Assembly: GCF_004768465.1 (NCBI RefSeq)
Contig: NZ_SRMF01000007.1
Span: forward strand, 110,399 to 174,398
Direction: 5' to 3'
Source of the DNA: Natronospirillum operosum
GTDB taxonomy: Bacteria; Pseudomonadota; Gammaproteobacteria; Pseudomonadales; Natronospirillaceae
DNA length: 64,000 nt
Shown: in pieces, positions 8,374 to 14,759 of the stretch
Numbering within the stretch: the stretch's first letter is position 1
Layout of the letters: every line of letters starts with the position of its first letter
The notes under the pieces: model-generated
What the model was told of the DNA's origin: nothing
Databases searched by the model: none
The model's input: only the letters and a program-made list of their open reading frames with translations
Position numbers and translations under genes: made by a program

Positions 8374-8418
8374 GTTAGAGTCCCTGCGTATTGTTCGAGT
8401 TCGCAGGCAGCCTAATTG

Positions 8419-8439
8419 TTGAAGTTAACTTTAATTCAA
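8419..8439. promoter_or_regulatory. Palindromic operator candidate between MFS and LysE genes
   Basis: A perfect AAGTTAACTT core (8422-8431) is flanked by TTG at 8419 and TTCAA at 8435-8439, giving an imperfect 21-bp dyad. It lies about 45 bp upstream of the MFS start and about 70 bp upstream of the LysE start. The regulator is not identified. Confidence 0.4.
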
Positions 8440-8510
8440 GCGTTGAGTGCTGCTTTTTTTGTAAAGATCACAGAAGCCCGCAGCATCAAGTCGGAAAAGG
8501 AGGCTGTAGA

Positions 8511-9128
8511 TTGAACTTCGAAACCTGGACGCTCTTTGTGGGTGCCGTCATTCTGCTGATGAGCACACCCGGGCCAAGCCACCTGCTCATCCTGTCGAAC
8601 AGCCTGTCCTCGGGTTTCCGCAGATCACTGATGACGGCGGCAGGCGACCTGACGGCCAATTTGATTCAGATGATCGTGGCCACGGCCGGCCTGGCATTTC
8701 TGATTCAGACCAATGAAGAACTGATCACCATCATCAAATGGGTCGGCGTGACCTACCTGATCATCATGGGGGTCATGGCGCTGCTGCGGCCCAAACCATT
8801 GCGTGTTCAGGCTGACAGCGATGCACCGCTCCGCAGCAAATCCTCCCTGTTCCTGCAGGGGTTCATTGTCTCCGCCGTGAATCCGAAGGCCGTCATCTTC
8901 TTTGCCGCGCTGTTTCCGCAGTTCCTAACCAGTTCCAGCCCTGTTTTGCCGCAGTTTGCGGCCCTGAGCGCCACCTATTTGATACTTGATGGACTCTTTC
9001 TGACGGCCTATGCCTTCCTGGCCTCAAAGCTGGCGCAATGGCTGGCAACAGACAACGCCATACTCAAGCGCGCTCCCGGAGCATTGCTTATAGCTGTTGC
9101 CCTGGCTCTGGCTGTGCGGACGGTCTAG
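8511..9128 (+). CDS. LysE-family amino-acid/metabolite exporter
   Basis: A 205-residue inner-membrane exporter of the LysE/RhtB family with about six hydrophobic segments. The family signature STPGPSHLLILSNSLSSGFRRSL near residues 18-40 and the second repeat FIVSAVNPKAVIFFAALFPQF (the NPK motif) are clear. The start is decided by the ribosome site: TTG at 8511 follows AAAGGAGG at a 7-nt spacing and places the first TM helix correctly. An upstream in-frame ATG would add an unrelated cysteine-rich tail. The substrate is unknown. Confidence 0.85.
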   Translation: MNFETWTLFVGAVILLMSTPGPSHLLILSNSLSSGFRRSLMTAAGDLTANLIQMIVATAGLAFLIQTNEELITIIKWVGVTYLIIMGVMALLRPKPLRVQADSDAPLRSKSSLFLQGFIVSAVNPKAVIFFAALFPQFLTSSSPVLPQFAALSATYLILDGLFLTAYAFLASKLAQWLATDNAILKRAPGALLIAVALALAVRTV

Positions 9129-9156
9129 CGCATTGGCCGCCGGATTCCAGCCGAAA

Positions 9157-9552
9157 TCAATCGACTGCGGTGGCCTCGATCTCGAACATGAGTCCGGGCA
9201 TGGCCAGCCGCGTGACGCCGAGTAGCGTCATCGGAGGCGCCGCCTGAACGGGCCCGAAGCGGGCGCCGAAGATATCCAGATGCTTCATGGCTTCGTCCAC
9301 ATCCGTGGTATAGATGCCGAGCCGCGTGATGTTGGTGAGGCCCATGTCGGCAGCGTTCAGCACAGCTTCCAGATTGTCGAGCGCGAGGGTGATCTGGTTC
9401 CGCATGTCTTGCAGATGTTGCGGGCTGCCTTCGGCATCGACGGAGGTCTGACCGGCACAGGTCAGCTGACGGCTGGCGCCCTCGATGATTTCGGCCTGGT
9501 TGTAGCCTAGGTTCAGTGACCATGACCAGGGATTCACGGGTGTTCTGTTCAT
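9157..9552 (-). CDS. RidA/YjgF/UK114-family protein
   Basis: A 131-residue homotrimeric RidA-like protein. Recognisable are LTCAGQTSVDAEGSP near residue 30, DMRNQITLALDNLEAVLNAADMGLTNITRLGIYTTDV in the middle, and the C-terminal strand GVTRLAMPGLMFEIEATAV, in which the arginine aligns with the imine-binding Arg of active RidA. RidA proteins hydrolyse reactive enamines/imines made by PLP enzymes. The divergent middle places it in one of the accessory subfamilies rather than housekeeping RidA. AGGAGA lies 6 nt before the ATG. It follows the WYL regulator gene on the same strand. Confidence 0.85.
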   Translation of the reverse strand: MNRTPVNPWSWSLNLGYNQAEIIEGASRQLTCAGQTSVDAEGSPQHLQDMRNQITLALDNLEAVLNAADMGLTNITRLGIYTTDVDEAMKHLDIFGARFGPVQAAPPMTLLGVTRLAMPGLMFEIEATAVD

Positions 9553-9655
9553 GGGTTATCTCCTGTTGATTCTTGCACCCGGATCAGTTCCGAGCCTTCA
9601 TGAACGGTGCATGACCGTGGAATCAACTGTGACACCGGGTACTGACAACCCTGTG

Positions 9656-10675
9656 TCAGGAGGTTTTACCGCCCCAATGCGCGGACAGCCTCGCCGAGTA
9701 GCTCTGCAGTGCCGCTCGGATGGCATCGCCATGAATGATGTCGACCTCGTCGATGTATTGCAGCAGCCAGCGCGCCATGTATTCCGGAACCGGGGTCAGA
9801 AACCGCATCCTGACGCCATCCTGCTGCCGCTCTTCATCGACAAAGCCGAACAGGTAGCGTTGCTCTTCCACAAACCGTGCCGCTCTGGGCGAGAACAGGA
9901 CCTCCGTTTCCAGCAGTTCCTCCCGCCCGGGCTGCTCATTGAGATATTGCTGCAGAGTCAGGCGGCTGTGGCGGGCAAACTGCTCGGGCTGTGGGGCAAA
10001 GGACAGAATGCGGTCGAGTCGAAAGTCCCGATAGCCCTCGCGCAGCCGACACCAGGCAATAAGATGCCAGTGCCAGCTGTAGTAGAAGAGCCCTATGGGT
10101 TCGATCTGTCGTGTGGTCTGCTGCTGACTGCTCAGAGCGAGATAATCGATCTCAACCACCTGCCGACGCACCAGCGCACTGCGGCAATCACGCAACCAGC
10201 GATCGCTACCGGATGGCACACCTTCGCTGCCTGTTGAGGGCTCGGTTTGATCGTGTTGATTCAGCTCATCCAGCGGGAAGTGACTGCCGGTCGGAAATAC
10301 TTCGATGTCGGCATCAAGTGAGCTCAGGTAATCCTTGTCGGAGCGGTCAATCACTGCCCGCACCTTGTTCAGTGCCTGCCTGAAATCCTGTAGTGAGTGG
10401 GCATCAAGGCCCGACACCAGCAGCCTCTCTCCGAGCAACAGTGCAGCGGTTTCATCCAGGGTAAAACTGACCGGAGGCAGGCGGTAGGACTTCTCGAGAA
10501 AGTAGCCGACCCCCGCCTCTGCGCCTATGGGAACGCCCGCATTTTCCAGCGTCCTGATGTCGCGGTAGATGGTGCGTTCGGAAACAGCAAAGTGTTCGGA
10601 CAGGAAGCGCGCGGTGACAACCGATCGTGTCTGCAGCAACAATAACAGTGAGGTGACGCGATCAAATCGGTTCAT
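9656..10675 (-). CDS. YafY-type HTH-WYL transcriptional regulator
   Basis: A 339-residue regulator with an N-terminal HTH_11 domain (RFDRVTSLLLLLQTRSVVTARFLSEHFAVSERTIYRDIRTLENAGVPI), a WYL ligand domain (residues about 165-235, containing EIDYLALSS and EPIGLFYYSWHWHLIAWCRLREGYRDFRLDRI) and a C-terminal WCX segment. This layout is the classic YafY/DeoR-like WYL family. It starts 15 bp after the stop of the upstream Crp-like gene and is followed by RidA, so the three are probably one transcript. The effector is unknown. Confidence 0.88.
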   Translation of the reverse strand: MNRFDRVTSLLLLLQTRSVVTARFLSEHFAVSERTIYRDIRTLENAGVPIGAEAGVGYFLEKSYRLPPVSFTLDETAALLLGERLLVSGLDAHSLQDFRQALNKVRAVIDRSDKDYLSSLDADIEVFPTGSHFPLDELNQHDQTEPSTGSEGVPSGSDRWLRDCRSALVRRQVVEIDYLALSSQQQTTRQIEPIGLFYYSWHWHLIAWCRLREGYRDFRLDRILSFAPQPEQFARHSRLTLQQYLNEQPGREELLETEVLFSPRAARFVEEQRYLFGFVDEERQQDGVRMRFLTPVPEYMARWLLQYIDEVDIIHGDAIRAALQSYSARLSAHWGGKTS

Positions 10676-10690
10676 CGTCGAGTTATAACA

Positions 10691-11284
10691 TCAAACGGAC
10701 GGTTGCCGTTTCTTGATTCTGCTCAGCGCGACCGGAGTGACCCGAATATAGCTGGCAATATCCTTGTCCGCCAGGCGGGCAGACAGCGCCCCGCGCTCTT
10801 CAATGAAGCGTCTGTAGCGCTCTTCGGCGGACAGCAACAGCAGTTCCTTCTCGCGGGTTTCCTTGCGAAACCCGTAGATTTCGAATGAACGCCTGAGCAC
10901 CTTTTGCCAGGTGGGATGAGTCTCTGCCAGAGCGAGCAGAACCTGATAGGGCAGCTGCTCAACAGCAGCATCGCATGCCGCACAGGCAGAGAAACTGGTT
11001 CTGCCACCTGGCTCGAGCGCCGTCAGGCTGGCAAAGAATCTGCCTTCCTCTGCGAATGCCTTGATCCACTCCTTCCCATCAGCGGTCTCGTAGACCAGCT
11101 TGATGATGCCCTGGTGCACGAAGTAGACATACGGGTGCTGATCATCCGCCCTGAACAGGCGGTCACCGGTGCGCAGGCGCTTTACCCGAATCGCGGATTC
11201 GACCCGATGCCAGTCAGGCAAGGCGCCGGAACCCAGTTGCTCCAGTACGGTTTTGGCCATCAGAGTGGTTGCAATCACTGTCAT
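10691..11284 (-). CDS. Crp/Fnr-family regulator with cyclic-nucleotide-binding-like domain
   Basis: A 197-residue regulator with an N-terminal cNMP-binding beta-roll (LRTGDRLFRADDQHPYVYFVHQGIIKLVYETADGKEWIKAFAEEGRFF) and a C-terminal HTH (LADKDIASYIRVTPVALSRIKKR). It lacks the PRSAxA phosphate-binding cassette of true CRP, so a different or no ligand is likely. The protein type resembles small Crp/Fnr proteins seen beside detoxification genes. A perfect 14-bp palindrome is centred just upstream of the start and suggests autoregulation. The ATG eight codons inside is an alternative start. Confidence 0.8.
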   Translation of the reverse strand: MTVIATTLMAKTVLEQLGSGALPDWHRVESAIRVKRLRTGDRLFRADDQHPYVYFVHQGIIKLVYETADGKEWIKAFAEEGRFFASLTALEPGGRTSFSACAACDAAVEQLPYQVLLALAETHPTWQKVLRRSFEIYGFRKETREKELLLLSAEERYRRFIEERGALSARLADKDIASYIRVTPVALSRIKKRQPSV

Positions 11285-11289
11285 GGAAA

Positions 11290-11303
11290 TTAACCCGGGT
11301 TAA
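11290..11303. promoter_or_regulatory. Perfect 14-bp palindrome, probable operator of the Crp-like gene
   Basis: TTAACCCGGGTTAA is fully self-complementary and lies 5 bp upstream of the Crp-like start codon, so a protein bound here would block transcription or translation initiation. Binding is inferred from position and symmetry only. Confidence 0.5.
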
Positions 11304-11364
11304 CGACACGGCTCTGGTCGGGCGGCACACTCGCAAGAAAATGTGAATCTTTCGAGAGGTGCCA

Positions 11365-11811
11365 ATGCAAACAATACTGCTACCGCCGGTCGTTTTCCTG
11401 TTGACCATCGTGGTGATGATTCTGCTCAATCAATATATACCCGTCGTGCGTTTCTGGGAAACTCACATCTGCTGGATAGGGGTGCCAATGATCGTCCTTG
11501 GCCTGATCATCGCCCAATGGCATGTGCGTCTGTTCAAGAAACTCGGAACCAACGTGAACACCTTCAAGGACCCCGACATCCTGACCACCGACGGGCTTTT
11601 CCGCTATTCGCGCAACCCCGTGTATTTGGGCTTCCTCATTGCCCTTGCCGGCGTCGGGATAGTGCTGGGTTCGGCCACGCCCTTCCTCGCATGGGCAGGG
11701 TTCGGCCTGCTCACGAACTATTGGTATATCCCCTTCGAGGAACGGGCCATGCTGCGGAAATTCGGTGCGGACTACGTCGATTACAAGCGCAGGGTCCGCC
11801 GCTGGCTCTGA
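11365..11811 (+). CDS. Isoprenylcysteine carboxyl methyltransferase (ICMT)-like membrane protein
   Basis: A 148-residue integral membrane protein of the ICMT/PEMT superfamily. Three to four hydrophobic segments precede the C-terminal SAM-binding signature: DGLFRYSRNPVYLGFLIALAGVG, then EERAMLRKFGADYVDYKRRVRRW. The R-x-x-R-N/H-P-x-Y and E-E-x-x-L-x-x-x-F-x-x-x-Y-x-x-Y elements are the diagnostic pair. Bacterial members methylate unknown small or lipid substrates. The ATG at 11365 is 5 nt after GAGAGG. A strong hairpin terminator follows the stop. Confidence 0.85.
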   Translation: MQTILLPPVVFLLTIVVMILLNQYIPVVRFWETHICWIGVPMIVLGLIIAQWHVRLFKKLGTNVNTFKDPDILTTDGLFRYSRNPVYLGFLIALAGVGIVLGSATPFLAWAGFGLLTNYWYIPFEERAMLRKFGADYVDYKRRVRRWL

Positions 11812-11818
11812 ACCCATA

Positions 11819-11842
11819 GGGTGCCAGGAGCGTCTGGCACCC
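11819..11842 (+). terminator. Rho-independent-type terminator
   Basis: GGGTGCCAG and CTGGCACCC form a 9-bp GC-rich stem with a 6-nt loop, followed by TTTGT. It begins 8 nt after the stop codon of the ICMT-like gene. Confidence 0.7.
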
Positions 11843-11984
11843 TTTGTCCATTGATGGGTCTGGTTGGTGATACGGAGCCACATTGCCCCTGTTCAACTGA
11901 GCAGAGTCACCGCATTTTTGTTCAATACTTTGCCTTGGCGCAATTGCAAACTCCAGCAAAAGCCAGCCAGCAAAGCGAACAACC

Positions 11985-12578
11985 ATGACAATTTCGTTGA
12001 TTCTGCCCATGACAGCATTCGCCCTTGCGGCATCCATCTCGCCAGGTCCGGTGAACCTGGTCTGCCTGAGCAGTGGTACCCGCTATCCCCTTGCCAGGGG
12101 GTTGATCTTCGTCACCGGGGCCACCTTGGGCTTCATCGTGCTGTTTGTGGCCATCGGCCTGGGGCTCTACTCGGTGCTGGCGGTGGTGCCGGCATTCAAT
12201 ACGCTCTTGCGCTGGGCCGGCATACTATTCTTGCTCTATCTCAGTGTGCAGCTGTTCCGGGATGACGGGCAACTGCCGGATGGCCAGAACAGCAACGCCC
12301 CGGGTTTCATGACCGGGGCCATCATGCAGTGGCTCAACCCCAAGGCCTGGCTGGCGTCGGCTTCCGGTATAGCGGCCTACACCAGTGGCAACGACCTGCA
12401 GCAGATTCTCTTTTTTGCCGCGCTGTATCTGCCTGTGTGCTGGCTGTCGCTCGCCTGCTGGGTATACGCCGGCGCCTTCCTGCGGCGATACGTGCACCGT
12501 CCCGCAGTATTGGTCACCATCAACCGGGTGCTGGCCCTGCTACTGGTCGCCAGCTGTGTATACCTGCTGATTGAGTGA
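11985..12578 (+). CDS. LysE-family exporter (AraC-paired)
   Basis: A 197-residue inner-membrane exporter of the LysE/RhtB family. The signature ASISPGPVNLVCLSSGTRYPLARGL near residues 16-40 and the second-half motif QWLNPKAWLASASGIAAY are both present. About six TM segments are visible. It belongs to the short YrhP/LysE-type group common in pseudomonads. It is convergent with an AraC regulator, the last 39 bp overlapping, which suggests local regulation by that protein. No strong ribosome site precedes the ATG. The exported compound is unknown. Confidence 0.85.
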   Translation: MTISLILPMTAFALAASISPGPVNLVCLSSGTRYPLARGLIFVTGATLGFIVLFVAIGLGLYSVLAVVPAFNTLLRWAGILFLLYLSVQLFRDDGQLPDGQNSNAPGFMTGAIMQWLNPKAWLASASGIAAYTSGNDLQQILFFAALYLPVCWLSLACWVYAGAFLRRYVHRPAVLVTINRVLALLLVASCVYLLIE

Positions 12579-13397
12579 AGACTGCCGGTACTGGTTCGGC
12601 GTGGCGGCCACCAGCCGCTTGAAGGTGCGCTGAAAATGCGGCTGATCGGCAAAACCGGCATTCAGCGCCGCTTCGGCAATGGGCTTGCCGCGTTTCAGTT
12701 CGAGCTGCCCGAGCTGCACCCGACAGTTGATCAGGTACGCATGTGGCGTCAGGCCAAAATGCTGCTTGAACGCACGGATCAGATGGCCGGGGCTGTAACC
12801 GGAGCGTTCGCACAGGGCTTCCAGAGACACCTCTTCTGCCGCATGGTCCCGCAGGTAGTGGGCCAGTGACTGCAGGCTTGCGGATGCCCGGGGAAGCGAG
12901 GCGGCCGGCTTGTCGGCCAGTTCGCACATCAGGCTGGAGAGGTATTCAACCAGGGCTGTTTGCTTGTCCAGCAGGGCCCGCCCGGGGTCCGTCAGGCAGG
13001 CGGTCATGCGGCGATAGCCTGCATACCATTCCGGGTCCGTGATCATGGCGGTCTGGATATCCTGCCAGCAGCGCTGGTCCAGCAGGCCGGCCTCATGACG
13101 CAACTGCGCCAGCCAATCGGTGTCGACATACAGCATCAGGTAGGCCCAGGGCTGGTTGTCGACAGGGTTGCAGGCATGAACCCAGTGCGGGTTCATCATC
13201 ACCAGGGTGCCGGCGCTGACTGGGAATCGGTCATCCCGGTACAGAAAGGTGCAGTTGCCCTCGGTGACCGCCCCCAGAGACCACTGGGTATGGCTGTGCA
13301 GCGCATAGCAGACCTTGCGCCCGTCCTCGACCTTGCGCAGCTCCACATAGGGCATGCGGGCGTCGCGCCAGAACAGGGGTTGGGTTGCATTGTTCAT
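12540..13397 (-). CDS. AraC-family transcriptional regulator with cupin-type sensor domain
   Basis: A 285-residue AraC regulator. The N-terminal part (to about residue 165) is an AraC_binding cupin (HSHTQWSLGAVTEGNCTFLYRDDRFPVSAGTLVMMNPHWVHACNP). The C-terminal 100 residues hold the double HTH (EVSLEALCERSGYSPGHLIRAFKQHFGLTPHAYLINCRVQLGQLELKRGKPIAEAALNAGFADQPHFQRTFKRLVAATPNQYR). AraC proteins of this build next to LysE exporters are common in Pseudomonas-like genomes and usually activate the exporter. Its 3' end overlaps the LysE gene tail-to-tail by 39 bp. Confidence 0.9.
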   Translation of the reverse strand: MNNATQPLFWRDARMPYVELRKVEDGRKVCYALHSHTQWSLGAVTEGNCTFLYRDDRFPVSAGTLVMMNPHWVHACNPVDNQPWAYLMLYVDTDWLAQLRHEAGLLDQRCWQDIQTAMITDPEWYAGYRRMTACLTDPGRALLDKQTALVEYLSSLMCELADKPAASLPRASASLQSLAHYLRDHAAEEVSLEALCERSGYSPGHLIRAFKQHFGLTPHAYLINCRVQLGQLELKRGKPIAEAALNAGFADQPHFQRTFKRLVAATPNQYRQSSLNQQVYTAGDQ

Positions 13398-13424
13398 GAT
13401 CGACTGGTGTCCTGTGTGGCTGTT

Positions 13425-13772
13425 TCAAGAGGCTGGAGTGTCCTGGCTGAACGTATTCAACCAGTTGTCGCCAATACGCTGCCAGATCGAACTGACATAC
13501 ATCTTTTCAGAGACCTGCGGTTGGCCATCCTGCAGGCGTGACCATACCGCAAGATAGGAAAACAGGACCAGGTCGTCGCGCATAACAGTCAGGCGCGGGG
13601 TTCTGAGCTCGTAGGCAGCCACGGTCGGGCCCTCGCTCAACTGACCGCAATGCTCCTGTCTGGTGGCAAATCCGCTTGGGTAAACCCCCAGAAAATGGTC
13701 GGCCAGCAGCGCCGCGTCGAGCTCGGCATTCCCGGTCCGCAACGCCTCCCATACACGAGTTTCCAGCGCCAT
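13425..13772 (-). CDS. NTF2-like / DUF4440-type small protein
   Basis: A 115-residue protein with the helix-rich start LETRVWEALRTGNAELDAALLADHFLGVYPSGFATRQEH and the beta-sheet half (LRTPRLTVMRDDLVLFSYLAVWSR...YVSSIWQRIGDNWLNTFSQDTP) typical of the SnoaL/NTF2-like cone fold. DUF4440-type proteins of this size often bind small hydrophobic molecules, but catalytic function is usually unproven. It ends just upstream of the AraC gene on the same strand, so the two may share transcription. Confidence 0.7.
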   Translation of the reverse strand: MALETRVWEALRTGNAELDAALLADHFLGVYPSGFATRQEHCGQLSEGPTVAAYELRTPRLTVMRDDLVLFSYLAVWSRLQDGQPQVSEKMYVSSIWQRIGDNWLNTFSQDTPAS

Positions 13773-13786
13773 GATTTCTTCGATTT

Positions 13787-14017
13787 CTACAGTGATTGTT
13801 CCACCATCCCTTTGATCTTATGTGCCTTTTCAAAATGATCGAGCTCGTGGGTCTGAATCCACCAGGTGGCCGCCTCCATCAGCAGTTCCGGGTCATCATT
13901 CCTGTTGGCAAAGAAGGCATAGAAGGAGACATTTACTGAATCACCCTTGGTGGCGATCTTCTTGTTACAGGTCTCGATCATCCTTGCTCTCAGTTCGCTT
14001 CGCATGTGCGGGTTCAT
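13787..14017 (-). CDS. Small hypothetical protein (76 aa)
   Basis: A 76-residue, soluble, charged protein rich in helix formers (PELLMEAATWWIQTHELDHFEKAHKIKGMVEQ). No family is recognised. Support is moderate: host-like codon use, a 14-bp gap to the downstream NTF2-like gene on the same strand, and an AAAGGA sequence near the first ATG. The spacing to ATG 14017 is too short, so the ATG at 14005 (MRSELRAR) could be the true start. Confidence 0.5.
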   Translation of the reverse strand: MNPHMRSELRARMIETCNKKIATKGDSVNVSFYAFFANRNDDPELLMEAATWWIQTHELDHFEKAHKIKGMVEQSL

Positions 14018-14160
14018 TCCTTTTGGTCAACGGGTCAGAAATACTGCTTGGCGAAGGTTTTACAGGGCTCCAGCTGCCACGTGTGCCAGCGCACAGACCC
14101 CTTCGGCCTGAAAAAGACACTCTATCATCGCGTTAACCCTAAACAGCAAGAGGTAATGAC

Positions 14161-14715
14161 ATGAAAAACGTGATGAAGCTTGTTCTGGGCATGGCCGTTT
14201 CCCTGCCAGTGGCGCTGGTAGCGGCCAATGAAACCCCTACCGGTACCGGTATAGGGCCTTCTACCGGTGATCGTGAGTTCTCGATATCCGGTACCGGCAG
14301 TAATGATGCCAGCTTTGACGAGGGCACCTTTGGTATTGTGGCTGAACATGGCTGGTATCTCCAACCGAACATGCTCTGGGGGGTTCGCCAGAGCGTCAAC
14401 TATGCCAGTATCGAAGGCGAGAGCCTGACCGATGACTACTGGAATGGTGCAACCAGCGCCTATCTTGACTATCAGTTTGGTGCCGAAAAAGTGCGTCCTT
14501 TTGTCGGCGGCAACCTCGGCCTGAACTACGGTGATAGCAGTGACGACAGCCTCTTCTCTGGTCTGGAAGGCGGTTTGAAATTCTATGCGCTGCCCAGCAC
14601 CTTCGTGCAGACTCGTGCGGAGTATCAGTGGTTCTTCAATTCTGCTGATGACATCGGGTCGTCCTTCAGTGATGGCTCGTTCGAGTATACATTGGGTGTC
14701 GGCTTCAACTACTAG
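14161..14715 (+). CDS. Secreted outer-membrane beta-barrel protein
   Basis: A 184-residue protein with a signal peptide (residues 1-22, MKNVMKLVLGMAVSLPVALVAA) and alternating hydrophobic strands ending in FEYTLGVGFNY, a C-terminal aromatic as required for BAM-dependent insertion. The pattern (GFGxxxEHGWYLQPNMLWGVRQSVNYA, YLDYQF, RPFVGGNLGLNYG) resembles small OmpW/Ail/OmpX-like eight-strand barrels. Function is unknown; similar proteins serve as minor porins or stress-linked surface proteins. AAGAGG lies upstream of the ATG and a strong terminator follows. A second, unrelated small barrel gene lies at 39.3 kb. Confidence 0.8.
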   Translation: MKNVMKLVLGMAVSLPVALVAANETPTGTGIGPSTGDREFSISGTGSNDASFDEGTFGIVAEHGWYLQPNMLWGVRQSVNYASIEGESLTDDYWNGATSAYLDYQFGAEKVRPFVGGNLGLNYGDSSDDSLFSGLEGGLKFYALPSTFVQTRAEYQWFFNSADDIGSSFSDGSFEYTLGVGFNY

Positions 14716-14724
14716 GCGTCTCAC

Positions 14725-14754
14725 GCACGCAAGCCGTTTCTTCGGCTTGCGTGC
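14725..14754 (+). terminator. Strong hairpin terminator after the barrel gene
   Basis: GCACGCAAGCCG and CGGCTTGCGTGC form a perfect 12-bp stem with a 6-nt loop, 9 nt after the stop. The T-tract is weak (TGTCTT). It lies 5 bp from the stop of the convergent gene and may work in both directions. Confidence 0.7.
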
Positions 14755-14759
14755 TGTCT

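Noticed and set aside
7054-8415. Long + strand frames opposite the DHA2 transporter
   Set aside because: They are shadows of the transporter's codons; the - strand product has complete MFS motifs.
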